Assembly (NCBI GenBank): GCA_903231505.1
Contig: CAFBRK010000169.1
Span: 62,001 to 126,000 of the forward strand
Direction: 5' to 3'
From: Olavius algarvensis associated proteobacterium Delta 3
Lineage (GTDB): Bacteria; Desulfobacterota; Desulfobacteria; Desulfobacterales; CAFBRK01
Length of the DNA: 64,000 bases
The notes beneath the pieces are model-generated. The model ran no database searches, was not told where the DNA came from, and worked only from the letters and a program-made list of their open reading frames with translations. Below, in pieces: positions 26,770-35,959 of this stretch (position 1 is its first letter; each line of letters begins with the position of its first letter). The translations under genes were made by a program, and so were the position numbers.

Positions 26770-26962
26770 CTTGTTCGCATTCTGGATACTGGATGCTCGA
26801 TACTGGATACTGGATGAGAGCAGGTTTCGGGTGTCAGTCGTCAGCGATCAGATATCAGAGGCCCGAATTCCGACCGACCATCCTTCGCCCTTCGGGCTCC
26901 CCAGGGCCAACCGGCCAACGGGCCAACGGGCCAACGGGCCAACGGGCCAACGGGCCAACGGA
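26770..26962. repeat. Degenerate-word array ending in 8-bp tandem repeats
   Basis: The array begins with variants of TGGATACTGGATGCTCGATA, then GGGTGTCAGTCGTCAGCGATC, and ends at 26904-26961 with about seven near-perfect copies of the 8-mer GGCCAACG. It lies between fdhB and fdhE. The 8-mer family reappears inverted at 50032-50190. It is not a CRISPR: the units are contiguous with no spacers. Confidence 0.75.
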
Positions 26963-26974
26963 TCCTACCACAGG

Positions 26975-27019
26975 AGAACAAGAAAAGGGAGACGCAAACG
27001 CCTCCCCCTTTTCTCGTTC
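26975..27019 (-). terminator. Terminator downstream of fdhB
   Basis: Long imperfect stem, on minus GAACGAGAAAAGGGGGAGGC paired with GCGTCTCCCTTTTCTTGTTC around a short loop. It lies 25 bases past the fdhB stop. Confidence 0.7.
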
Positions 27020-27043
27020 GATCGTTTTCGATGGTTAGAGCGC

Positions 27044-27769
27044 TTACCCTCTCATCAGCTGTGCGCCGGCCCGTTTAAATGGACGGAACATGCGCTGAAG
27101 CGCCATGTGGCGGGTGATGCCGATTTCGGCATTCGAGGCCATGGCAAATCCGTGGTAGAGCTCCGGTTTGAACCCAACCAGGTAGATCACCCGAATGGTG
27201 TCCACATCGATCAGGTTCGCATTCTTGAATTTCTTTCTCGCCATCATGAGATGGCTGTTGGCCATTTCCACGATTTCTTCCCGCTCCCCGAAACTCATGG
27301 CCCCCGTCGGGCAGGTCTTGACGCAGGCCGGAAGCATGCCGTTATCTACCCGATCCTGGCACATGTCGCATTTCGCCAGGGTGCCGTCCGGTGCCATACG
27401 CGGTATATTGTAGGGGCACGACTCGATGATCTCTTCGGCGGGCAGATCCTTGGTGATGGCCGTGTAAAGGACCGCTCCGGTTCTGGGATTCGTGAAGACG
27501 GCGGTCGGCTCACCGGCCGTAGCTTCGCAGGGTGCATCGATGCAGTGCCGGCATTGCTCGGGGAAAAACAGCCACTTGAGCCCATCTTCGGTCACATGCT
27601 CCTGCATCCGGACCAGCTTGTAGGTGGTGAAGGAGAGATCCTGTGGATTCTGGTATGAGCCCATGTTTACCGTTGGATCCGCCGGCAGATTGTGCCACTG
27701 TTTGCAGGCCACCTGACACCCCCGACAACCGGTACATAATGTGGTATCGATTAAAAACGATTTCGCCAT
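27044..27769 (-). CDS. fdhB: Formate dehydrogenase iron-sulfur (beta) subunit
   Basis: A 241-residue four-cluster ferredoxin subunit. Cysteine groups: CTGCRGCQVACKQW, EQCRHCIDAPCEA, a further group around SCPYNIP, and KCDMCQDRVDNGMLPACVKTCPTGA. It lacks the C-terminal membrane anchor of the E. coli FdnH type, so the enzyme is probably a soluble FdhAB dimer that hands electrons to periplasmic c-type cytochromes (inference). It has no signal of its own; export with the Tat-bearing alpha subunit is expected. It lies 15 bases after fdhA. Confidence 0.95.
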   Translation of the reverse strand: MAKSFLIDTTLCTGCRGCQVACKQWHNLPADPTVNMGSYQNPQDLSFTTYKLVRMQEHVTEDGLKWLFFPEQCRHCIDAPCEATAGEPTAVFTNPRTGAVLYTAITKDLPAEEIIESCPYNIPRMAPDGTLAKCDMCQDRVDNGMLPACVKTCPTGAMSFGEREEIVEMANSHLMMARKKFKNANLIDVDTIRVIYLVGFKPELYHGFAMASNAEIGITRHMALQRMFRPFKRAGAQLMRG

Positions 27770-27784
27770 TCAGACCACCTCCTT

Positions 27785-30700
27785 CTATGCGAGTTTAACG
27801 ACGTTAACCATGAACGCCTTGGTTTCCGGGATCCGGGTGTTGGGATCGCCGGTGGACGGGGTCAGCAGATTGGCGCTGTCCTCGGTGCCGGATGTCGGTT
27901 TGATCCACCCGAAGTGCCAGGGCAGACCGACCTGGTGGACGATCCCGCCACCCACGTTAAACGGTTGGAACCGCTTGGTGACGATGGCCGTGGCTTCCAC
28001 CGCTCCCCGTGCCGATGTCACCCTGACACGCTCGCCGTTCTGGATCTGCTTCAGCTTGGCCAGTTGCTCGCTCATCTCCACGAACATCTGGGGCTGCATT
28101 TCCAGGAGATACGGCTGGTATCGGGTCATCACACCGGTCTGCCAATGCTCGGTAACCCGGTAGGTGGTGCCCACGTAAGGATAGCGTGGATCGCAGGTGG
28201 CGTAGGTATCTTTTTCAGTATCGTAGATCGGCGCCACCGGATTGATCAGTTTCGCGTTGAGGAAGTTCTTTTCCACCGGGCATTCGAGGGGCTCGTAATG
28301 CTCCGGAAACGGCCCGTCGGCACGGCCGGGGCCGAAAATCTGACCATGACCGTGCTTGCGCATGATAATAGGGATGCTTGCTCTTGGGGTTCGGTTTGCC
28401 GTCGGCCATGAGCAGCGGCGGCCATCCACCATCGGGGACGTCCCCTTCCCACTTGCTGCCGTTCCAGCGGATGACCCAGTTTTTGCTGTCCCAGGGTTGC
28501 CCCTTCGGATCGACGGAGGCCCGGTTGTAAATGATCCTCCGGTTGACCGGCCAGCACCAGGCAAATTGCGGGTACAGGCCGATGTTGTTGGGGGCATCCT
28601 GCTGACTCCGGCGGGCGGACATGTTGCCCTTTTCCGTGTAGCTGTTGCAGTACAGCCAGTTTCCCGATGAGGTGGAGCCGTCATCCTTTAAAAAGGCAAA
28701 GCTCGGCACCAGGGTACCCTTTTTGAAGTTCTTGCCCTTGACGGTGACATCCTCCAGAAAGTAGCCGTTGATTTCCTTGGCCACCTTGTGGGGGTCGTAC
28801 ATCCCGTCGGTCAGGTAGTCCCACTTGAGGCTGCGGATCGGTTCCGGAAACGCCCCGCCGTCCTCGTAGACCTCCTTGATCTTGAGCCCCAGTTCCATGA
28901 TGATGTCGCCGTCAGGCCTGCTGTTGCCCAGCGGCTTGGGGCCCTGGTAGCGCCACTGCATCCAGCGGCCGCTGTTGGTGATGCTGCCTTCCTTTTCCAC
29001 GGCCACGGCGGCCGGCAGCATGAAGACCTCGGTTTTGATGCTGCTGGGACTCATGCCCGGGCCTTTCCAGAAGGATCCGGTCTCATTGTCGAACAGGTTG
29101 ACGTTAACCAGCCAGTCCAGGTTCTTCATTCCTTCGCGGACCTTTCCGGCGTTGGAGCCGCTGCAGGTGGGGTTTTGTCCCCAGGCGAAGAAACCCTTGA
29201 ACGTGCCTTTGTACATTTCGTCGAACAGGTCCAGCCAGGAATACGCCTTACCGTCATCGACCTTCGGAAGCCAGTCATAACCGAAGTCGTTGACCGGCGT
29301 TCCCGTGTCCCCAAAAAAAGACTTGAGCATGCTCACCGAGTACTTGGGGTAGTTCTGCCACCAGTTGGCGCTCTGGGGATCGTTGCTCTTGGGGGTCCAT
29401 TTTTCGTTGTAGGCCGCCAGAGACACATTGGACGCCCGTGGTGTTTTCAAATACCCGGGCCAGATGTGCCACAACAGACAATGGTCGGTAGACCCCTGCA
29501 CGTTGGATTCACCCCGCAGCGCGTTAACCCCGCCGCCGGCAACGCCCATGTTGCCCAGGAGCAGCTGGATCATGGCCATGGTGCGGATGTTCTGCACGCC
29601 GGTGGTATGCTGGGTCCATCCCATGGCGTACATGATGGTACCGGCCATTCCGGTTTTCCCGGTTGCCGCATAGGTGGCGTAGATTTCCCGGAGACTCGCT
29701 TCGGGCGTCCCGGTAATTTTCGACACGGTCTTTGTATTGTAACGGTTGAAATGCTTTTTCATCTGCTGGAAGACCGTCTGCCTGTTTTTAAGGGAGCGAT
29801 CCATCTTGGGGACGCCGTTCTTGTCCATCTGGAAGGCCCAGGCCTTCTTGTCGTATTTCCGCTTTTTCGAGTCGTAGCCGGAGAAAACGCCGTTTCTGAA
29901 TTTAAAACCCTTGTTCACGAGAAAGGGCGCGTTGGTGTAGTCGGCCACATACTCCTTGCTGTAGAGGTTGTTGTCGAGAATGTACTTGATCATCCCCCCG
30001 AGGAAGGCGATGTCCGTCCCGGATCTTAATGCCGCATAGATGTCCGCCTTTGAGGAGGTGCGGGTGAACCGGGGATCGACGCTGATGAGCGTGGCGCCGT
30101 TTTGCTGGGCTTTGGCGACGTACTTAAAGGATACCGGGTGGTTTTCGGCAGCGTTGCTGCCCATGATCAGAATACAATCGCTGTTCTGGATGTCGATCCA
30201 GTGATTGGTCATCGCGCCGCGTCCGAACGACTCTGCCAGAGCCGCAACCGTGGCGCTATGTCAGATACGGGCCTGATGTTCGATGTAGGTCAGACCGATG
30301 GCCCGCATCAGGGCCTGGTAGATCCAGCACTCCTCGTTGTCCATGGCGGCGCTGCCCACCGAAGCGATACCTCCGGTCCGATTGACCACCTGCCCGTTGG
30401 CGTTCTTGTTTTCAAACGTGGCATCCCGGGTGGCTTTGACCCGCTTAGCGATCTGGGTCAACGCCCAGTCCCACGATACCGTCTTCCACTCTGTGGAAAA
30501 GGGCGCCCGGTACATCGGTTCGGTCAGGCGCAGCTCATTTTCCGTAAGCTGGGCCAGGGATGCCCCCTTGGAGCACAGCGAACCGCGGTTGATGACGTGA
30601 TCCGGATCACCTTCGATGTTGATGACCCGTCCATCCCCCTTGATGCTGGTATGCACAATCGCACCGCAACCCACCGCACAGTAGCAGCAGATCGTGGCGC

Positions 30701-30836
30701 TTTCCTTGGCATACTTGGTCTTGATCATCTGGGCGTGGGACTTGACCGGCGACAGGTCAAATCCCAAACCACTGACGGCAAGACCGGCGGCCGTTGCACC
30801 CGTGATCTGGATAAACTCCCGTCGTGTTACGTGCAT
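27785..30836 (-). CDS. fdhA: Formate dehydrogenase catalytic (alpha) subunit, selenocysteine-containing, frameshifted near its C terminus
   Basis: About 1016 residues when UGA is read as Sec and one base is removed. Tat leader: HVTRREFIQITGATAAGLAV. [4Fe-4S] ligands: ICCYCAVGCG with a later Cys in RGSLCSKGA. The Sec codon is UGA at 30261-30263 in the context HQARI-U-HSATVAALAESFGRGAMTN, the catalytic position of this family. Molybdopterin domains follow (MGSNAAENHP, GWTQHTTG). Frame breaks at a GGG run (28371-28373 on plus): ...NPKSKHP continues in another frame as IIMRKHGHGQIFGPGRADGP. The tail after the break (FPEHYEPLECPVEKNFLN) is well conserved, so a sequencing indel is the likely cause. 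Mo or W cofactor cannot be told apart. The start has AAGGAGG upstream. Confidence 0.93.
30228..30244 (-). promoter_or_regulatory. SECIS-like hairpin downstream of the fdhA UGA
   Basis: On minus, stem CGGCTCT/AGAGTCG (7 pairs, one G-U) with loop GGC. The loop begins 23 bases after the UGA, the same distance as in the hydrogenase gene. Confidence 0.7.
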
Positions 30837-31391
30837 ACGGAACCCTCCTTTCGGCCTAAATCGATTGATTGAAATGCTTCCCCTCTGTTAACGGTTATAC
30901 AAACGCCGCTGATTCCGTGAGACATACCGCCGGAATCGGCGGGAAAAGACACATCAATGATACGATCGGTCCGTGCAACTATCGGATTCATATCCTTGAC
31001 CAACAAGAACATTGGCTGGGCGGCGTAGGCTCGTTTCAGGTTTCTACGCTGGGTGCTTCGAATCTGTGTGATCCTTTATGGGCATGCGCGCAAACGGCTG
31101 AGAATCCGGAGGATATAGAATTACATGGGTTGTCGCGGCGAAACGTGATTACCATAGTCGATGTGACAATCAATGTCAAAAAAAATCCAAATAAAAACGA
31201 AGCGTTATATCATTTCAGGCATAACGGAAACCCATGCGTAGATCGGTTGCATGGGGATAGACGGCAGGTCGTCAAATTGGAGTGACAACAGCGGGAGATA
31301 GCTATTTCCGGTAGAACGCGAGATACGTGATACAGAGGCAGCGCCTTTTCAGTTACCCACATTAGAGAAAAGATTTCATGACATATCCGGG
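30837..31391. other. Non-coding region upstream of fdhA
   Basis: A 555-base gap. An open frame on plus at 30869-31285 has no ribosome-binding site, no recognisable family and unlikely composition, so it is not called. It presumably holds the fdhAB promoter and the 3' end of the next minus-strand gene; no clear sigma-70 or sigma-54 site was identified. Confidence 0.4.
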
Positions 31392-31862
31392 CTAGGCGTC
31401 ATCATCGGCTGCCAGGGACTCATTATCGGCAATTTTAATCGATGACGTGAGATTGCTGATGCTTTTGCCCTCATATTTCTCGTTGACATCCCCTTTTAGA
31501 AGATCTTCGATGCCCTCTTCCTCGTCCTCCACATCGTCTTCAGGAAGAGCTTCTTCCGATGCTTTACCAAGGAAGGTGCCGGCATCAAAAAGGATTTCCT
31601 GGGGGGTTCTGTCGCCGCTGGAAAGCATCGTCATGACCCGTTCGGCGATCTCGGACGCGTACACCGTGGGTGGATACATATTGTCGGTCCGCAATGCGGC
31701 AATCAGCGCCGGTTTTCCGCCTGAAACGGCGCCTTCGATGGTGCCCATATTGTATGCCTGCTGACAGAGAAACGACAGGATGTCCTTGTCCAGCTCGGCA
31801 AATTCCTTCAGGATCAGACTGTTGTTGTCCCGATCCATTTCAATGACATATTTTTGTTTCAT
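31392..31862 (-). CDS. Hypothetical protein with acidic C-terminal half, 156 residues
   Basis: Start ATG at 31862 with AGGGGA upstream. The N-terminal 90 residues look like a small globular alpha-beta domain (VIEMDRDNNSLILKEFAELD, YNMGTIEGAVSGGKPALIAAL, YASEIAERVMTML). The C-terminal part is highly acidic and probably disordered (EEALPEDDVEDEEEGIEDLL). No signal peptide or membrane segment, so cytoplasmic. The family is not recognised. Isolated by large gaps on both sides, hence its own promoter. Confidence 0.75.
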   Translation of the reverse strand: MKQKYVIEMDRDNNSLILKEFAELDKDILSFLCQQAYNMGTIEGAVSGGKPALIAALRTDNMYPPTVYASEIAERVMTMLSSGDRTPQEILFDAGTFLGKASEEALPEDDVEDEEEGIEDLLKGDVNEKYEGKSISNLTSSIKIADNESLAADDDA

Positions 31863-32288
31863 GACAAATGTCCCCTATATGATGATTTGACACAACGGCT
31901 TGCGCTCTCTGCCTTATAAGAACGCTTCTGAAACCATAAAATATGATGCGTGTCAACCGTCAAAATGGGGTTTCCCCGATTTATTTTCTGATTCGCCGGA
32001 AGGCTGCTCGGAAAACCGGAATGCCCGCGGGAATATGTATGCAAAAGGGTCTGATTGCACTGAAAAACGGGGGCCGCGAAACCCTTGTTTACCAATAAAC
32101 CGGTTGACCCAAAATGGGTTCGATGATAGAAAAACGGGCCAAACTTGTGTATGCTCCGTTGCCTGCAGAGTGGATAGAAATTTTAGCCCGCCACAACAAC
32201 GGCGGATAAACCCGGCAGAGGCGGACAAGCCTGTCGCCGTCTGAGCGACATCGTCGCGTTCCATAAAATCGCGGAACGATTTTATTTT
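31863..32288. other. Gap before tRNA-Ser, with a hairpin at its end
   Basis: No gene is seen. At 32263-32285 a perfect 9-bp stem ATAAAATCG/CGATTTTAT with loop CGGAA ends three bases before the tRNA-Ser gene, so it would lie in the tRNA leader. A similar A/T-rich hairpin precedes the second tRNA-Ser. Confidence 0.5.
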
Positions 32289-32376
32289 GGAGGGATGGCT
32301 GAGTGGTCGAAAGCGGCGGTCTTGAAAACCGTTGAGGGTAACGCCTCCGTGGGTTCGAATCCTACTCCCTCCGCCA
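32289..32376 (+). tRNA. tRNA-Ser (TGA)
   Basis: Acceptor GGAGGGA/TCCCTCC, anticodon loop CTTGAAA (anticodon TGA) on stem GCGGT/ACCGT, a long serine-type variable arm, T loop TTCGAAT and an encoded GCCA end. A hairpin (CGCAGCG/CGCTGCG, about 32406-32421) followed by six T is a plausible terminator. Confidence 0.97.
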
Positions 32377-32405
32377 AAAATTTTCGTAGAAAATTTTTGT
32401 ACGTT

Positions 32406-32427
32406 CGCAGCGTGCGCTGCGGTTTTT
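32406..32427 (+). terminator. Terminator after tRNA-Ser (TGA)
   Basis: Stem CGCAGCG/CGCTGCG with a two-base gap, followed by GTTTTTT. An A/T-rich perfect 10-bp hairpin (AAAAATTTTC/GAAAATTTTT) at 32376-32398 comes directly before it. Confidence 0.6.
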
Positions 32428-32558
32428 TCTCGTTCTCGTGCGGGGAAACAGAGGTGGCACCTTGAGCTGATGTTTCCAACGAATGCTCACAGGTGGCATG
32501 AACGTGAAATCTTTTTTGCGGCGCAGCCGCGCCTGCAAAAATTGTATAACAATTTTTG

Positions 32559-32651
32559 GGAGAGATGGCCGAGCTGGCTGAAGGCGCTCGCCTGCTAAGC
32601 GAGTGTGGGGCGAAAGTTCCACCGAGGGTTCGAATCCCTCTCTCTCCGCCA
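32559..32651 (+). tRNA. tRNA-Ser (GCT)
   Basis: Acceptor GGAGAGA/TCTCTCC, anticodon stem CTCGC/GCGAG with loop CTGCTAA (anticodon GCT), a long variable arm, T stem GAGGG/CCCTC with TTCGAAT, and encoded GCCA. Paired hairpins (GCGGC/GCCGC at 32518-32530 and AAAAATTGT/ACAATTTTT at 32537-32557) end one base before the gene. Confidence 0.97.
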
Positions 32652-32692
32652 GACGATATCAGATAGCCGGCTGCCGATGGTTTAAGAGCCGG

Positions 32693-33482
32693 CTATCTGA
32701 TTTTTGTGCTTTCTATGTGTTCCGTCTTCGACTGGTTCTGCCATAGTTTTAGGTAGGATATAAAAATGGTGAGGGCAGAGCTATAACTTATGAAGAAACC
32801 CCGCAATCCATCCCGATAACCTCGGCCGAATAAGTATTTCTTGAAAAACCAGTATGATGGGCGCAGAAACAGATTGGTGGGGATGTGGTATCCTTTCATG
32901 GATTCATTTCTTTCGGAATACTCTACTGCCAACCGTGTTGTGTATTGGTTAAATTTATTAAAATATTGCTCCAGTAACATAGCTGTGGTGGATCAGAGGA
33001 CCGTTGAGTATGCCTGCGTGGTCGTTGCCTGAATCGAGTTCGGGTGTTTCATGTATCGGCAAAGGCCACCGGGCCGTTCCTTTTTTGAACAACCTTAAAA
33101 TATAATCGGGATACCATCCGCAGCCTCTAATCCACCTCCCTAGAAAGTAATTATGCCGATTGACGAGGTAGCCGTCATGTTTTGGATCTGATAATACATG
33201 TTGTATTGATCTTGAAAGCTCATCACTGACAATCTCATCAGCATCCAGCGAGAGTATCCATTCGTATTTCGCCTCATCGATCGCCAAATTTTTGTTTTCA
33301 TGAAAACTCCCTCCGCTTTCTCTGACCAGCACCCGTGCCCCGGCTCTTTTGGCCTTTTCAACCGTATCGTCAGAGCTGCAATCGTCAACAATGACGATCT
33401 CATCGGCAAACGAAACCGCTGTCATGCATTGGATTATTTTTTCGGACTCGTTTTTCGTGGCGATGGTCACACTGAGTGGCAT
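32693..33482 (-). pseudogene. Family-2 glycosyltransferase (WaaE/KdtX-like), split by a frameshift
   Basis: The N-terminal part (32958-33482) has the GT-A fold with PLSVTIATKNESEKI, VIVDDCSSDDTVEKAK and the metal-binding LSLDADEI, then RLFKKGTARWPLPIHE. It stops after NGPLIHHSYVTGAIF. The C-terminal part (32693-32980, another frame) carries LLEQYFNKFNQYTTR and FFKKYLFGRGYRDGLRGF with a hydrophobic end, exactly what follows IHHSY in this family. Together they make about 262 residues, the normal length. The junction near 32968-32985 has no homopolymer, so true inactivation is more plausible than for the other frameshifts here. A lipopolysaccharide-core role is inferred from the family. Confidence 0.8.
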
Positions 33483-33614
33483 AATTGATACCTTATGACC
33501 TTGGTTTTGCGATTACTGAGCCCCTTTAACCGCCAGTACGTAAAGGTGGTCGGCAAAAAATAACCGTATTCCCGGCACATTGTGAAAAAACCAGTACATC
33601 AGGCGAGATGGCGT

Positions 33615-34316
33615 CTAACTGAAAGCGGTTTCATGTTCACACCACGTTCGCTCTATTGTAAATCTAGCGCCGGTGAGGCCTCTGCGAAGCGAAAAAAGAG
33701 ACTGTTCATTGACATGCATGATTCGATCATGGGGCTTACGATGATCCAGAGGCCGAGGCTTTCCCAGCAGGTTCGAAATACGGGCTATTGTCGGATAGGT
33801 ATACTTTGTATGCCAGACATTCGGCCAAGTGTGGATGAGGACCTTGCCGTCTGTTTTTAGAACACGATAACATTCATCGTATAAAAGCGACAATTGCCAT
33901 TTGTGAAGGTGCTCAACGATGTCTGCCATCAAGATTCGATCAAACGATTGACTTGGAAAGGGCAATTGCGTTGCGGTACCTTTTACAAGAGTTAAGCCTG
34001 CTGTATTCTTGGTTAATAATATATTATGGACTTCCTTTGCAATTCGAAGGGCGGATGATGAGTAATCCATCCCCACGCAGTGCATCCCCGATAATGACAG
34101 CATCGCCGTCATCTCGCCTCTGCCACAACCAATATCCAACACATGCTGGCCAGGTTGAGCGCCAATGCGGGATATCAATTTTCCATAGTATGGGTATGCT
34201 ACTTTTCCTTTTGTCTCGGTGAATCGTTTCAGCCAATCCGCACCGCCACAATCTTTAAGGAAATAATTTTCATCATAGACATCCTCATTTACGGATTGTT
34301 TTTGCCTCTCATCCAT
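33615..34316 (-). CDS. SAM-dependent methyltransferase, class I
   Basis: About 233 residues from the ATG at 34316 (DERQKQSVNEDVYDENYFLK). The frame is open to a GTG at 34406, but neither start has a strong ribosome-binding site and the extra 30 residues do not look like part of the fold. The SAM site is HVLDIGCGRGEMTAML, with an acidic motif at GMDYSSSAL and motif IV-like FDRILMADIVEHL. It belongs to the methyltransferase-11 type with no obvious substrate. Next to a glycosyltransferase, it may act on a surface sugar (inference). Confidence 0.8.
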   Translation of the reverse strand: MDERQKQSVNEDVYDENYFLKDCGGADWLKRFTETKGKVAYPYYGKLISRIGAQPGQHVLDIGCGRGEMTAMLSLSGMHCVGMDYSSSALRIAKEVHNILLTKNTAGLTLVKGTATQLPFPSQSFDRILMADIVEHLHKWQLSLLYDECYRVLKTDGKVLIHTWPNVWHTKYTYPTIARISNLLGKPRPLDHRKPHDRIMHVNEQSLFSLRRGLTGARFTIERTWCEHETAFS

Positions 34317-34441
34317 TGGAGCGGTACCCGTGCCTGTAATGCTAACTAAAACGAAAACATGATGATAGCGATTGATTTCAGCAATTACCTCAGGTTGCTT
34401 TGCCACAACTTAGAAGCAGAAACGGAGTTAATCAATCCCTC

Positions 34442-34885
34442 TCACCTTGCGCACCAACTATACCCGGAAAGCGTATTGCAGCCACCACCGGGTTTATGAT
34501 TATAGAATGTGTCCGGTTTTGTGTGTGTCGAAAACAAATCGGCGAAAATAGTATCGGCATCCTTCTGGATATCGTGCCGCAGGCGGTAAAACTGCTTCAT
34601 GATCTCCATGGCAAACGGGGTCAGTGATGATCCGCCGCCGGAAGATCCGCCGCCGGAAGATCCGCCGACATTCCTCGACAGCAGCTTTTTCCCCAACCGT
34701 TCTTCCGTTGCCTTTATTTTGCCCCATACGCCACGGTAGCTCATCCGCAGTTCTCGAGCGGCGGCACTGATGGAACCGTTCCGCTCGATCGATTCGAGAA
34801 TTTTAAGCCGCCCCTGTCCGAACACCACGCGGTCTCGATTATCCTCGATCCAGATTTTTGAACGGATATGCAGCTTCTTGTTCAT
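34442..34885 (-). CDS. ModE-like winged-helix regulator with a Gly/Ser tandem-repeat insert
   Basis: A 147-residue DNA-binding protein of the ModE N-terminal/LysR-like HTH family: GQGRLKILESIERNGSISAAARELRMSYRGVWGKIKATEERLGKKLL. Where relatives have a short glycine-rich wing, this one has VGGSSGGGSSGGGSSLTP, encoded by a 15-base unit repeated in tandem (34628-34669). It lacks the C-terminal molybdate-binding domain, as do many short ModE-like proteins; the end (GGGCNTLSGYSWC) has two cysteines. Such proteins often control molybdate or molybdoenzyme genes; the formate dehydrogenase locus is 4 kb away, but a link is only a guess. Confidence 0.85.
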   Translation of the reverse strand: MNKKLHIRSKIWIEDNRDRVVFGQGRLKILESIERNGSISAAARELRMSYRGVWGKIKATEERLGKKLLSRNVGGSSGGGSSGGGSSLTPFAMEIMKQFYRLRHDIQKDADTIFADLFSTHTKPDTFYNHKPGGGCNTLSGYSWCAR

Positions 34886-35119
34886 CAGATTCCAGTCGTT
34901 AGGTAACCCTACCGGTATTATTCTTCGTGTACTTCGCCTGCCGTACTAAAGCTTCAGGGACGGGTGGTGATCTTCGTGGTAACGGATTGCCGCTGATGTG
35001 GTCCGATAACCGAATTTCTGAATCAAACATATCAGAACTCGCTTGATATTGATATAATCACCCTGTTAAGTGACGGAAACATTCGTCATTATATTGGAAT
35101 TTGTACAGGAATTCAGAGA

Positions 35120-35959
35120 ATGGATGATTTCTGGCAGTGGTGGCAGCATATCCCCGAGCGGATCGACCCGGTTGTTTTTCAGATCGGTTCGTTTCGCCTT
35201 CAATATTACGGCCTCATGTACATCGCCGTATTCGCCGTCTGTTATGCCCTGATCCGCTACCGGTGGGCCCGGGAAAGCCGGTTTTCCAACGTGACCGCCG
35301 CCCAGGTGACCGACCTGGTGACGGCCGGGATACTGGGCGTTATCATCGGTGGTCGTCTGGGGTACGTGTTGTTTTACAATCTCGGCTATTATCTGCGGCA
35401 TCCCCTCGAAATAGTCCTGCCCTTTTCGTTCTCCGGTGGATTTCACTTTACCGGTATTTCCGGCATGTCCTTCCACGGGGGCCTGATTGCCATTATCCTT
35501 TTTTCGTGGCTGTATATACGCAGCGCCGGGCTCAGTTTCCGACAGATGGCGGACCTGTTTATACCCGCCATTCCGCTCGGCTACACGTTCGGACGTCTCG
35601 GCAATTTCATCAACGGTGAGCTCTACGGCCGCGACACGGATGTGCCGTGGGGCATGTATTTTCCGCTCTCGCCCCAGCGTGTTCTGCGCCACCCATCACA
35701 GCTTTACGAAGCATTCTTCGAAGGTATCGTTCTGTTCATCGTTCTCTGGAGCCTCCGCAAGGTCCGCCTTCCGGAGGGGGCCATGCTGGCGCTGTTTCTT
35801 ATCGGGTACGGTACCGTCAGATTCTTTATCGAATTTGTCAGAGAACCCGACGCGCATCTGGGTCCCGTGCTCCTGTCTTTATCCATGGGCCAGTTGCTCT
35901 GCGCTGCGATGATCGTCGCCGGGATTGTATTGTTTTTCTGGTTGAAACGTAAACAATAG
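35120..35959 (+). CDS. lgt: Lgt, prolipoprotein diacylglyceryl transferase
   Basis: A 279-residue inner-membrane enzyme that moves a diacylglyceryl group from phosphatidylglycerol to the lipobox cysteine of prolipoproteins. Seven or so membrane segments, the essential motif GYTFGRLGNFINGELYGR and the conserved HGG in GMSFHGGLIAI are present, as is RHPSQLYEAFFEG. The start ATG at 35120 has AGGAA upstream. It stands alone and is followed by a word-repeat array. Confidence 0.96.
   Translation: MDDFWQWWQHIPERIDPVVFQIGSFRLQYYGLMYIAVFAVCYALIRYRWARESRFSNVTAAQVTDLVTAGILGVIIGGRLGYVLFYNLGYYLRHPLEIVLPFSFSGGFHFTGISGMSFHGGLIAIILFSWLYIRSAGLSFRQMADLFIPAIPLGYTFGRLGNFINGELYGRDTDVPWGMYFPLSPQRVLRHPSQLYEAFFEGIVLFIVLWSLRKVRLPEGAMLALFLIGYGTVRFFIEFVREPDAHLGPVLLSLSMGQLLCAAMIVAGIVLFFWLKRKQ

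Noticed and set aside
26904-26961. CRISPR-like repeat array
   Set aside because: Units are 8 bases and contiguous, with no spacers and no cas genes in the window.
27785-28684. Separate 299-residue gene at the end of fdhA
   Set aside because: Its first 100 residues are arginine/proline/threonine-rich out-of-frame translation; the remainder is the conserved FdhA C terminus, so it is one frameshifted gene.
30869-31285. 138-codon open frame upstream of fdhA
   Set aside because: No ribosome-binding site, no recognised family and composition typical of intergenic DNA.
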